64,000 nucleotides of DNA from Benincasa hispida (taxonomy: Eukaryota > Streptophyta > Magnoliopsida > Cucurbitales > Cucurbitaceae): assembly GCF_009727055.1 (NCBI RefSeq), contig NC_052351.1, forward strand, positions 55,063,437 to 55,127,436. Direction: 5' to 3'. Below the pieces are notes generated by a model, which made no database searches, was not told the DNA's origin, and saw nothing but the letters and a program-made list of their open reading frames with translations. Below are positions 44,903 to 56,231 of the stretch, piece by piece; position 1 is the stretch's first letter; the number at the start of each line of letters is the position of its first letter. Position numbers and translations under genes: made by a program.

Positions 44903-46723
44903 TGGTGCGTTATTTTATGCGATGAAATAATGGTGTGGTATGCGTTGGTGGAAAATGCGTTGTGCAAACAAGTTTTCTCAGTAGGATCCAAGTATAAATC
45001 CTACTGAGTTTCCTGGTAAACCCAGGGTCAAACTCAGGGACTAAGAAAAACAATATGCGGTAGTAATTTTTAGATCACTTTGTGGTAACAATAAATCAAA
45101 GAGTTGGTTGGTTTGTTGTCTACAGTATAAAATGTATGAGGCAGAGTTAAGAAAAGAGTTAATATTACGGAAGACGCGATGAATATGCGGGGGAACGGGT
45201 TGAGAAGGGGTTTAGCTAACACTTCCTAGGATTGCATTCATATTATGCGGTCATGCTACATGCATACAACAACAAATCATCTTTCAATGCAAATGCTATG
45301 GCTTCAAGTTTTAGAACGCGCGATATATGCGATGATGTCTATAGGACTTACACATAAGCCTTTATTCTTATCTATGCAATGACAATGGACACACACACAT
45401 ACAAGGCGACCACATAATACCATAACCTATCTCTAGGGTGCATGCGATGCATGTTGACAAACAGAGCTTATCTCTAAGTCTCTATCTCTTGCTTATGCAG
45501 ATCTAATCTTTCTCTCTCGAGTCTAGATTCTAACCTAGCTCTCTCAAGTCTTAGGTTCTTTCTTTAGACTCTCTCTCGAGTAGCTCTAAAGGGTGTTGGG
45601 TACAACATAAGACAAGATGATTGCATGCAATGAAGATCCTAGGTCATGTTAGCTAAGTTCTTCTCAACCCATTCGATAGATTTAGCTACTCATGCGTGCT
45701 TTAAAGAGAGTGAACAGATGTAGATAAGTAAGTTCCATTTTATAGATATATAATCAAAATATAGAATGACAATGCGGAATAAGAATAAAGAGCCTGGTAG
45801 CAATTTCTTGCTACCCAAGGCTTTTACATTGTTCTTCTCTACTCTGCTCAAAAGATAATCTTTCTCTCGCAAGAGTCGATCCTCTCTCTTTTTTTCCACG
45901 CCTCCTGGGTTCTCTCTCGAGCTAACCAGGGCAATCTTCCGGCTTCTCTTCCCTTCTCTCGCTCCGCCTTCTAAGTATAAAAAAACTAAGAATAAGGCTA
46001 CTTCTATCTATCGAGAAAGTTATCGAACTGAACGAACTCCTTCACTGAAGGTGGCCTTTGGTATTTATAGAGCTTTGGGGTGAAAGGCTTCTTCTCTCTT
46101 ATGATTGCACTGATGAGATGGCATTAATTCTCTATCTAATGCGCCGAATATTTTTCACCGAAAAGTTGAGTGTACTTGCTATAGTAGATCGTTAACGGCT
46201 TGTCAACTTAATTCGAAATCGACCGTCATCAGCTTTCTATCCCATCGTGATTTATTACGCTTTTCATCAGATGCACCCACCATGATGCGCCGGCTCTTTG
46301 CGATAACTTTCTTGAGNNNNNNNNNNNNNNNNNNNNNTCTCTCGCTCCGCCTTCTAAGTATAAAAAAACTATCCCATCGTGATTTATTACGCTTTTCATC
46401 AGATGCACCCACCATGATGCGCCGGCTCTTTGCGATAACTTTCTTGAGCAAATATTCGCAAGCGCAAATGATCGCATAGCCTTGCGTCAACGCAATCTCT
46501 TAATGCGCTCGGACGTTAATTTCTTTGGATCGCATTTCTGCCTTGCGTCAACGCATTTTCTGCACAAAAATACATAAGTTAGCTGTTTTAATGCGATGGA
46601 TGCATGCGATCACAATGTTGTGAACTTAATGCTTTTGGACGCAATATTGTATATTTTTATCAATGCAATCCTGCATTGTTTTATAACTTTGGCTGTAATA
46701 ACGTGCATTTCTACCCGTTATCA
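44903..46723 (-). repeat. Element B 3' LTR
   Basis: 1,821 bp as assembled, from TGGTGCGTTATT to CCGTTATCA (complement start TGATAACGGG). It includes a 21-N gap with duplicated flanks. The TATA box complement is TATTTATAG near 46062-46070 and the conserved LTR block complement is at about 45011-45043. Confidence 0.88.
46237..46448. other. Gap of 21 N with duplicated flanks
   Basis: N at 46317-46337. The 80 bp before it (46237-46316) recur at 46369-46448, and the 33 bp after it (46338-46370) copy 45955-45987. The other LTR copy (57300-57660) has no such structure, so this is a local assembly error. Confidence 0.9.
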
Positions 46724-46740
46724 CACCCCCAAATTTAAAC
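46724..46740 (-). other. Element B polypurine tract
   Basis: The complement GTTTAAATTTGGGGGTG abuts the LTR start TGATAACGGG and is preceded by TTGAGGACAACATT. Confidence 0.85.
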
Positions 46741-47073
46741 AATGTTGTCCTCAAGCATAAGCTAAGGATTTCCTTTAGAAAGTCGATTGCCTTCTCTTTC
46801 CTAGATTTCTCAAGGATACCTTATTCAAATCCTATACACCAAAATCTACTTAATTCTCATCCATGTCTCTTCTTACAATATTTCTAAAATTTAGGGACTG
46901 CAATTTTAACCTTCAAAAAGACTTTACTAGATTCCAGGGCATCGCATGATTTATTTCATAAAAAAAACATTTTTACTAGGGTGTTTTCAAATGATTTTTA
47001 TCCTTGCGTATTTTAGACATATAATAAATTTTTTTCTATGACCTTTTGCTAATCCAAGTGCCTAGCCTTCATT

Positions 47074-47109
47074 TTGGCTTGTCCCCACGTGTGTCATGCG
47101 GACATCCAA
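47074..47109 (-). other. Conserved 3' hairpin, copy 5 (element B)
   Basis: TTGG/CCAA with a fully Watson-Crick inner helix TGTCC/GGACA and a 15-nt loop. Flanks GCTCGTAG and AATGAAGG. Confidence 0.7.
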
Positions 47110-47208
47110 CTACGAGCAAGGCGCTCTTTCTCAGTCTAAACTCATGCCTATTTGGCAGCAAAGTTGCGATCATTTATTTATGTGTTGATCACAATTCCTA
47201 CCTTCGTT

Positions 47209-47244
47209 TTGGATTACCCCCATGTATGTCATGCAGACATCCAA
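47209..47244 (-). other. Conserved 3' hairpin, copy 6 (element B)
   Basis: TTGG/CCAA with inner helix TGTCT/GGGTA (three G-T pairs) and a 15-nt loop. The 3' spacer is AT where the other copies have AG. It lies 135 bp upstream of copy 5 in the sense direction. Confidence 0.6.
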
Positions 47245-47707
47245 CTACAAGTAGGATCCGATCGCAACGTTATGAATTCTTTTTTTATAAGGATAAAAAT
47301 AGCAAGGTCGAAAAATGAATACCACACCCCCAAATTTAAAATGCGGTAATGTCCTCATTGCTAAAAGATTGAAAGAAGTTATGTGATACTCTTAAGAAGT
47401 CTCGTAAAGGGTCAGTTTGAAAGAAAACTAGTAGACCATTAACTTCTAGAAATATTTCATGAGGTGACTGTCCTACAATTAAGTTGACTCTAGTATATAC
47501 GTAAAAATAGAAGCATGTGTTTCATCATTGAAATCATAATTGGCAAAGAGAAATCATGCGGTGACTTACTAAATTGATCGATGTTAAATGATTGCACCAA
47601 CCAAAGAGGATGCAGTGATCAAATTTTCAAAATTAAAATGCGATGCAATAGTGCAAAATTTGGAATAAAGTCAAGGAAAGATACACCCCCCAAATTTGTG
47701 TTGTCGC

Positions 47708-49389
47708 TGATAACGGGCAAAATTGCACGTTATTACAGTGCTAAATTATTAAACAATGCAGGTTTGCGTTGATAAAATATATAAGATTGTGTCCAAAAAG
47801 CATTAAGTTTGTAACATTGCAGTCGCATGCGTTCTTCACATAAAAACAGTTAACTTTTGTATTTTTGTGCAGAATATATATTGATGCAAAGTGTAAAATA
47901 CGATCACAAGAAATCAACCATCAAACGCAACGTTACAGCAAGGCCTTGCGGTGATTTATGCTCGAAAACATCTGCTCAAGAAGGATTGCCGCATAGAGCT
48001 GGCACAACTTGGTGGGCGCATCTAGGTGAAAAATATAATTAATCACAATGGGACAGAAAGTTGATGACGGTCGAGTCCGAATTAAGTTGACAAGCCGCTA
48101 ATGATGTACTGTAGCAAGTACACTCAACTTTTCGGTGACAAATATTTGACGCATCAGACAGAGAATTAAAGTCATCCCATCAGTGCGATCATAAGAGAGA
48201 AGACGCTTTTCACCTCGAAGCTCTATAAATAGTGAAGGCAACCTTTAGAAAAAGAGTTCGGATAGTTAGAGAATTTTCCCTTAGATAGAATAGCCTTGTT
48301 CTTAGTTTTTCTTTTATTTAAGGCAGAAGGGAGAGAAGCGAGATTGTGCCGAGAGATCATTCCGGTGAATTTGGAAGAGTGCCAGAAGCGTCAAGATCAA
48401 AGAGAGGGCCAGCTCCTGCGAAAGTAGGAATATCTTTTAAACAGAATAGAGTTGACAGTGTAAAAGCCTTGGGAAGCAAGGGATTGCTACCAGGCTCCCT
48501 ATCCTTATCTTCCATCGTTATTTTGTACTTAAACATATCTATAGAAATGGAATTTACTTCTTTATATCTATTCATTCTCTGTTTATTGCACATGAATAGC
48601 TAAATCTATCGAATGGGTTGAGAAGCACTTAGCTAGCATAACTGGGGATCTTCACTCTAAGTGATTATCTTGTATTATGTATGCATCATTCGTCCATTAG
48701 GGATACTCGGGAGGGTAGTCTAAGGACAAAATCTAGGCTTGGAAAAGTCAGGATAGAATCTAGGCTCGGGAAAGTCACAGATCAGAATGCATAATCAAGA
48801 GATAGGGGATTAGGAATAAGCACTGTTTGCTATTAACGCATCGCATGCATCCTAGAGATAGGATATGATTGTATGCGGTCACCTTGTCTTTGTATGCATC
48901 TTGCATCATCGCATAGGAAAAGATTAGAGACTTAGGAATAAGCTCTATGGACATTATTGCATTCAACACATACGTCCTAGAACTAAGAGCACTGCATTTG
49001 CATTGGAAAATGATTTGTTGTCGCATGAGTGTAGCATGATCGTATAGTTTGATGCATTCCCGGGAAACGCTAGCTAAAGACCTTCTCAACCTATTCCACC
49101 GCATACTCAGTGCATCTACTGTATAATCGATCTTTTCTCAAATCTGTCGCATACATTTATTTTATACCGCAAACAACAACTCAAACAACTATTTGATTTA
49201 CTACTTACCGCAAAGTCTTCTGAAAAATTATCATCGCATACCATTTTCCCTAGTCCCTGAGTTCGACTCTGGACTTACCAGGAAATTCAGCAGGGTTTAT
49301 ACTTGGATTCCACTAAGATAACTTGTTGTTCAACGCATTTCCATCACCTCATTCCCTTCCATAATTTCATCACATAAAATAACGCATCA
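47708..49389 (+). repeat. Athila-like LTR, plus strand
   Basis: 1,682 bp from TGATAACGGGCAAAATTG to AACGCATCA, the element B LTR family in the opposite direction. TATA box TCTATAAATAG at 48221-48231. Conserved block 'gttcgactctggacttacc' near 49260. No primer site follows and no TSD is visible (GTCGC and AAAGT). It sits inside element B. Solo LTR or recombination product. Confidence 0.8.
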
Positions 49390-51900
49390 AAAGTTCAAAC
49401 TTGGAAAATGGCCAAAACTTGGAAAACATTTAAATTATCCAAAAAGGTGACCAAAAGTTCAAACGCCTATGAAGGGCTTAAACATGTTGGACGTAAGAAT
49501 GCATGGAGGATGGAAGCAAGAAGACTTGGAAAATGGCTAAGGGTTGCATACAACCAATGCAAAGGCATACATGAGCCATGCGGACACGGGCAGAAAGCAT
49601 GCGTCGAGTGAGCATGCTAGGTGCGCAGGCCATGCATTGAAGCCAAGCACACAGGCCATGCACCAAGCGCGTAGCCCATGCATCAAGGACAAGCGCACAG
49701 ACCGTGCGTCAAGCGCGCAGTCCATGCGTCGATGGTGTATGTCGAGCGCCCTGCCTATGTATCGAACAGGCAAGCCAGGCAAGCCATCCTATGCGTCGAA
49801 CACTGTCAAGTCTGCCGAGCAGCCATGCGCAATGCCTTATGCAAAGAGCACGCCTATGCAGCGAGGCACGCCACGCGGCCGAGCGTGCCTATGTGACCGA
49901 GCGCGCTTATTCGGCAAGTGCGCAAACGCCTAGGCAGCACGCCCATGCGTCGATGGTCAGCACCATGCATCCATGCTTAGTAGGCTGAGCAAGCACACCT
50001 AGCAAGCCATTCGTCGAAGGTAGCGGGACCCTATGCGTTGGTGATGGCCGACTCATGCGATGGCTAAGTGGGACTTTGATGAAGAAAGGTGAGTTTGCTA
50101 TGCATTAAGGATAAAAGGTAAGGCTAATTGGTGGAAAACTTCAAGGGAAGATGCCAATGGTATACAAGCATAAGTCTTAAACAATTTAAATAGAGAAATA
50201 TGTTAAGTATTTAAGTGATTTAGTGGCAAAAAGAGGATCACACAAAGTTCTAGCAGGAGGTGGACAAAGGAGATTTATTGCAATGGAAGTCTTATCACCC
50301 CATGCAGGAGGTGGGTGAAGGAGATTTTCATGCAAAAAAGGAGATTTTTGGCTGGCATGCTAAGATGAGAATAGCTTAAGGCTAGGCTAAGTAGACTAAG
50401 TGTTGGTAGCTCTAAAGTGAGACAAATGGGAGTTGAGTTTGTCACAAGGGGTGAGTTTGGATGGCTATAAATAGAGGGGTTGGGCAAGAGTAATTTATTC
50501 ATACCATCACCTAAATTCTTGTGTTGAGAGCATATTTAGAGAGTTACGTTTGAGTTATTAGGCTGCCAAATTTGATTGGAGATCAAAAGAAACAAAGGTT
50601 GCGTTTGGTGAGGCATTGAGTCAGTCGGACGCACAGCCAGCCCACACCCTACGCGCATGTCTTGCAGCACTGCGTCCGCCCATCCGCGCGCCTCGCTCGA
50701 CGCATCCCGCGCGCTAGCCCAGCGTAGCTGCCCCCCCCCCCCCCGCGACGTATCACGCCCAGCGCAGCAGCCCCACTGTGCAACACAACGCACGCCTAAA
50801 TGCACCAGCCCCCTGTGCAGCACAGCATGCCCACCCTGCCTACTGCTCAACATCCAACTGCCTACCATGGTCCAAATAACCTCTAAATAGGCTAATTTTG
50901 GGATTTTGGCTAACTTGGAGTAGGGTAAGCTGGTATTTTCATTATATAATGGTATTTTGGCTATTTTGACATTTTGTATTGATATAACAAGTATAAATTG
51001 AGGAATTTCCATTGATATGGAGGAATTCTCAGGAAGGTATTCTCAAGGTGATTTTAGTGGAAAAACTTGCTTGCGGTGAGTGTTTACGTAGTTTTATGCA
51101 TTGATATGAGGATAAATGCATATGTAAGTGCAAAATGCAGGCTTATGATGTTATGTTGTTACCATGATATTGTTTGTGGAATTTCTATGGAAACTGAGAT
51201 TATACCCGGACTACATAAGTTAGCATGCTTAATAAAAGGTGCTTGACGGGAAAATATAGTCAGCCTCAGTCGGCGAAAAATAATAGTCAATGACGACCGA
51301 CGGGAAATATACTCAAGTTACCTAAGCATGACTAGCGGGAAAGAATTGTCGATGTGCACATTGGCGGGAAAAGTGGGTTATATGAAAGTTTCCATAAAAA
51401 GTTGTTGTGATTGATAATGTGTCCATGATATGAACATGCCACGTATAGCATGGAACTGGAGAATGATAATTGAATGAATGTACAAATGATCATGCATAAA
51501 TTATACTGGAATTGTGATTATGTGATTGACTTCCCAAAAATATGTTTTGCAAAGTGATTATTATTTTAAAAGCACCACTCACTGGGCTTAGTAGCTCACA
51601 CTCTTCCAAATGTTTTCTTATATCCCCCCACCCCATGGTAGCAAAGCGGAGCGTTCAGGAAGGAGTCTACTAACCACCAACACACTAGGACTTGGTAAAT
51701 TCTCAGGACACGGCTCGGATCATGTAATAAAGAATATAGGAAATTGAACTATGTGTATGAAAGTTAGATAAAGTGTTGTAAACATGTTGAAGTCTTTAAT
51801 TGATAAGGGGGGAAATGTTAAATTTAAATGTTATCTTGGAATACTACTGGTGTACCCTCACGCTCCCTTCCAAGTCTTGGGGACTAAGGCTAGGAACTAA
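49390..51900 (+). repeat. GC-rich unassigned block, probably another LTR
   Basis: 49560-50050 is rich in GCATGCGTCGA and AAGCGC-type repeats. A TATA box (GGCTATAAATAGAGG) is at about 50463-50477. 50640-50830 is C-rich with a 14-C run at 50731. 51245-51372 repeats CGGGAAA. 51580-51700 ('CACTCACTGGGCTTAGTAGC', 'GTAGCAAAGCGGAGCG') recalls LTRs of chromovirus-type gypsy elements. Overlapping ORFs in the GC-rich part lack any domain and seem accidental. I could not fix its ends. Confidence 0.4.
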
Positions 51901-51904
51901 GGCG

Positions 51905-53260
51905 AGTCATGACATTGTGATAATATGCATTAGTGAGCAGCATCCGGTACACACAGTCGCAGAATCTGGTCTGACCCCCTCTTATAAAGATTTGGCTCAT
52001 CCCAATAATATGATCTGTATTCATGTCTAAGCTGCCTATTTTGGTGGTCGATATAATCTTAAGCAAATTACTCGCAAACCAGATAATTTACCACATCTGT
52101 GTACCATGGAAATTCTTCAATCTGAAATAACTGCTCATCTGGGAACGTTGTGCTCACCTCTGACTGATTGCGGTCAACTTCTGGATTTTCTAATCTAGAT
52201 AAATGATCCATAAGTTGGTTCTTCGTCCCCTTGTGATCAATTATTTCCATATCGAATTCCTGGAGGAGGAGAACCCATCTAATCAACCTCAGCTTCGCAT
52301 CCTTCTTTGTCATCAAATATTTTATCTCTGAGTCATTAATGTGGATGAGTACTTTTGTTCCTAGCAAATATGCTCTGAATTTCTCCAACACAAATATTAC
52401 CGAAAGCAATTCTTTTTATGTGGTGGTGTAGTTAGTTTGAGTAGGATTCAAAGTCTTACTCGCATATACGATGGGATGTATCATTGTTTTTCTCTTCTGC
52501 GTCAGCACTGCTCCCATCGCATAGCTGCTCGCGTCGCACATTAATTCAAAGGGCAATGTCCAATCTGGTGCGATCAACACAGGCACGATCGTTAATGCAT
52601 TCTTCAAAATCATGAATGCATTGAGGCATTTTTCATCAAAGTCAAACTTTCTATCTGCCTCCATCAACGCACTCAGCGGTCGTGCAATCCTTGAGAAGTC
52701 TTTAACAAAACATCTATAAAATCCAGCATGTCCAAAGAAGCTCCTGACAGCCTTTACACTCGTTGGAGGTGGGAGCTTTTCAATTGCTTCAATTTTTGCC
52801 TTGTCCACCTCCAACCCGTCCCTAGAGACCTTGTGCCCAAGCACAATGCCTTCCTTTACCATGAAATGGCATTTTTCCCAATTAAGCACAAGGTTCGTCT
52901 CCTCACATCTTTTTTATCTTCTCCAAGTTGTTAAGACAGACTTCGTACGTTTTCCCATATATAAAGAAGTTGTCCATGAATATTTCTACAGAGTCTTCAA
53001 GATATTTTGAAAAGATGGCCATCAAACACCTTTAGAAAGTGCTCGGCACATTGCAGAGACCGAACGGCATGCGTCGAAATGCAAATGTTCCATACGGGCA
53101 GGTGAATGTGGTTTTTCCTTGATCTTCAAGAGCGATCATGATTTGGTTATAACCGGCATGCCCATCCAAGAAGCAGTAGAAGTCATTTCCAGCTAGACGA
53201 TCCAACATTTGGTCAATAAAAGGTAAAGGGAAATGATCCTTCTTTGTTGCCACATTTAGT
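51905..53260 (-). pseudogene. Element B RT end, RNase H and integrase start
   Basis: Minus-strand pol, broken. RT: YNQIMIALEDQGKTTFTCPY and GTFAFRRMPFGLCNVPSTF, a stop, then the catalytic region reading VEIFMDNFFIYG (codons at 52969-52980), with Asn where the second catalytic Asp should be. The connection (52416-52889) has FGHAGFYRCFVKDFSRIARP. RNase H reads LPFELMCDASSYAMGAVLTQ, a stop near 52416, then KKDAKLRLIRWVLLLQEFDM and DHLSRLEN. A degenerate integrase zinc region (YYWDEPNLYKRGSDQILRLC) is at about 51915-52010 and ends at foreign DNA. The integrase core is missing. Confidence 0.88.
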
Positions 53261-53950
53261 TTGCGGTAGTCTATGCAAATCTACCATCCGGTGACGGTCC
53301 TTTGCAGTATCAGCTCATTATTTGTGTTAGGGACTACCATCATCCCTCCTTTCTTCAACACGCATTGCACAGGGCTGACCCACGTGCTGACTGCTATTGG
53401 ATAGATGATGCCCACATCTAACCACTTGATTATCTCTTTCTTTACAACCTTCTTCATCATACGGTTAAGTCTACGCTAAAGTTCGATCGATCCTTTGTGA
53501 TTCTCTTCGAGATGAATTCTATGCATACAGTATGCGGGGCCGATTCCTCTAATGTCTACGAGTGTCCACTCAGAATGCTCAGCAGCGCATTTTCTTGGTC
53601 TTCATTAAGTGTAGAGGAAATGATTACCGGTAGCTTTTCATTCTTCCTTAGAAACGCATACTTCAGGTGGTTAGGAAGGGTCTTCAGCTCTATTGTTGGT
53701 GGTTGTTCTAAAAATGGTTTTGTTGTTTTTCTTTCTTCATTCACTATCAGATTAACTTCTTGGGATGCGATCACCTACTTTCTTGTTTGTTTTTTTGCTG
53801 TGATCGCATTGCATGCTACAATGGATGTGATCGCATCCTCATATTCGTTTTCATCTTCAGGCTTCTCTTCTTTATTCAAACTCTATTCATCGTCGATTGA
53901 TTAAGCTCTTCTTCATCAGGATATTTCATGGCTCGGATAATGTCAAACCT
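53261..53950 (-). pseudogene. Element B RT N-terminal part
   Basis: The frame at 53556-53774 (PPTIELKTLPNHLKYAFLRK and LPVIISSTLNEDQENALLSI) matches the start of element A's RT. Stops and shifts separate it from the palm region at 53032-53253. The strongly acidic linker of the protease-RT boundary lies at about 53820-53900. Confidence 0.8.
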
Positions 53951-53956
53951 GAGCTT

Positions 53957-54643
53957 CTATCCATTCACACTCAAGGTGATCTCTTCTTTATGCACATCAA
54001 TCTGGGCACGATCGGTCGATAAAAATGGCCGCCCCAGAATGATGGTCACATCTTTGTCTGCTTCGTAGTCCAAGATGATGAAGTCTGCTGGTAATATAAA
54101 TTTGTCGATTGTAACCAGTACGTCCTTCACCTTCCCCTCTAGATGCACCAGAGATCTATCTGCTAATTGGAGAGTCACTGTTGTGGGTGCAAGTTGCCCC
54201 ACATTCAACTGCTTGAAAATTGATAGGGGCATCAAGTTAATGCTGGCCCCGAGATCGTATAGCGCTTGCCCGATGTATAATCCTCCAATGGAGCAAGGTA
54301 TAGTGAAACTCCTAGGGTCGCGAGTTTTTAGTGGGATTATAGATTTTGAACTCTGTGTCAAAGCCACTGTGGCGAACTTACCAGTGCCTCTCTTCTTTGT
54401 CACCATATCCTTTAGAAACTTCACATATGCAGGCATCTCCTCAATTGCTTTAGAGAACGGAATATTAATATGCAATTGTTTTAATATAGTCATGAAACGT
54501 TGGTACTGTACCTCATCATTTTTCTTCTTTCTGAGTCTCTTGGGAATGGTGGTAGTTGTATTCTTACGGTCCCCTGTTCTTTTGGCTCTGAGGAGAACGC
54601 AATTTCTGGCTCCATCGCCTCTTTTTCTCCTGCTTCTTCTCAA
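53957..54643 (-). pseudogene. Element B protease region
   Basis: 228 uninterrupted codons: basic N-terminus, KQLHINIPFSKAIEEMPAYV, then the aspartic protease motif ALYDLGASINLMP, LADRSLVHLEGKVKDVLVTI and the terminal IILGRPFLSTDRAQID. Active-site residues are present and this is the longest intact pol domain in the window. It corresponds to element A 6290-6800. The antisense 201-residue frame on the opposite strand is a shadow. Confidence 0.88.
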
Positions 54644-56062
54644 GTCACCGCAATCTCTGGTTCCAGCGCAATTGAAGTAGTCCGGCTAGGCTCCTTTTTC
54701 TCCCCTGCCACAGTCTTTCCACTCCACAACGTCACGACTTGACATTGCTCTTTACCCATACCCCCTGGGTTGCGTGGGAGTTCTGTTGAACTCGGTCGAG
54801 CCCCTTGCAGTTTGTTCTTAAGTTCGCCTGCAATCTGGCCTATCTGAATTTCCAGATTACGAATGGATGTCGCTTGGTTTTGAAGCACAGTTTCGTTCTT
54901 TTCAATATATTTCCTCAACAAACTTTCCAAAGAGGAAGATTGCGGCGTCTGCGAACTGCTGGCTTGATAACTCGTTTGACCGTTGGTTCGCGTGAAAAAT
55001 CTAAGTGGCCCTTCTTTCTACACCACTGATTGGAAATTTTGCTGCTAATTTTTCCACGCAAAATTGGGGTGGTTTCTCCACCCAGGGTTGTACATGTTAG
55101 AGAACGGATTATTCTTCACAAAATAAATTGACTGTGGGTTTTGCAGGCATTCCTCCATTGCATGTCCTTCACTGTAAGTAGCACACCTTGCGGTCGTCTA
55201 GTTGATTGCGTTCACTTGCCCACTATGCGTTGTTGGGCTGTTGATTGCGATTCCCTGTATCAAGTTCATCATCGCAATCAATTGACTCTGAAGGGATGCG
55301 ATGGCACCTTGTTCGTGTCACTGTCCTTGATTCTCAATCTTTGATCGCTTTCTCTCTAGTCTTCATGGTTTTTAGAAATGGGATCAAGGATGTTTTTGGC
55401 CTCATCACAAGTTTTATCTAGCAGACCTCCAATGGCTGCCGCATTGGCAGCGGTCTGCAAAGTAGGGTTTAATCCGTGATAAAAAATCTCCATCTATAAC
55501 CAGTCTGGTAAGCCGTTAGCGGGCAATCTCTTACCAGCCTCTTAAACCTCGCCCAAGTATCGCTAAGCGATTCGTCAATATCTTGTTCAAAATTGGTTAT
55601 CAACTTCCTTCTTCTGGCATTTTCCGTTGGAGGGAAGTATTTCTTCATAAACTTCTCTACTACTTGCTCCTACAAAGTAATCTCCCCTGGTTCGAGAGAG
55701 TATGCCCATTTTCGTGCCTGGTCACACAATGACAATGGAAACAAAGTTAGTTGAACTTCCTCGATTGAGATATTTGGGAACACAAAAGTGTTGCAGATCT
55801 CTATGAAACTCCAGAGGTGGGCGTGCGGGTCCTCGCCACGCCTTCCACCAAACTGTCCGACAGTCTAGATCATCTGCAGCATCACCGGCTTCATTTCGAA
55901 TCTCGATCCATCAAGAGCGGGCCTCATGATTCCTGGGGAGCAATCGTAGAGGTTGGGCGATGCATAGTCCCGAATGGGCCTATTGCGGTCGTTCGCCAAT
56001 AGGATGGGATTCGCCATGATATTATTCTCATTTGGTGCTCTAGTTCCAGGTTGTTTCGCCAT
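54640..56062 (-). pseudogene. Element B gag remnant
   Basis: The start chosen at 56062 (MAKQPGTRAPNENNIMANPI) is equivalent to the gag start of element A. A longer in-frame Met at 56104 adds a Gln run. Then LLANDRNRPIRDYASPNLYD, a capsid block EDPHAHLWSFIEICNTFVFP in another frame, and FMKKYFPPTENARRRKLITN near 55600. The C-terminal coiled-coil-like part is at 54640-54930 (SIRNLEIQIGQIAGELKNKL). Multiple frameshifts lie between. The overall design equals element A's gag. Confidence 0.85.
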
Positions 56063-56208
56063 GTTATCTTTCTCTTGTTGTTGTTGTTGGCGGCTATCTC
56101 TCAATCTTCATCGGAACGTTCTTTCAATCTTTGAGTTGTAATTCGCCAGAGATTGAAAGCTGCAAAGAAATCAGAAAAATTATCATTAGCACACTATATT
56201 GCCGAAAT

Positions 56209-56225
56209 CCCTGGCAACGATGCCA
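56209..56225 (-). other. Element B primer binding site
   Basis: The complement is TGGCATCGTTGCCAGGG, six bases inside the LTR end, of the same tRNA-Asp-like type as element A. Confidence 0.75.
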
Positions 56226-56231
56226 AAAACT

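Larger units (their letters stand above)
46741..47707 (-). other. Element B 3' noncoding region
   Basis: Holds the two hairpins and further polypurine-like modules at about 47324-47340 and 47683-47696. Frames are short. It matches the plan of element A's 3' region in reverse orientation. Confidence 0.65.

Noticed and set aside
49544..49988. Overlapping ORFs in GC-rich DNA (up to 129 residues)
   Set aside because: Several frames on both strands are open because the DNA is repetitive and GC-rich. No domain and no plausible start context.
50536..51012. 158-residue minus ORF
   Set aside because: Spans a C-run and low-complexity GC-rich repeats inside a probable LTR. No recognisable protein.
54075..54680. 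201-residue + strand ORF
   Set aside because: Exact shadow of the element B protease frame on the opposite strand.
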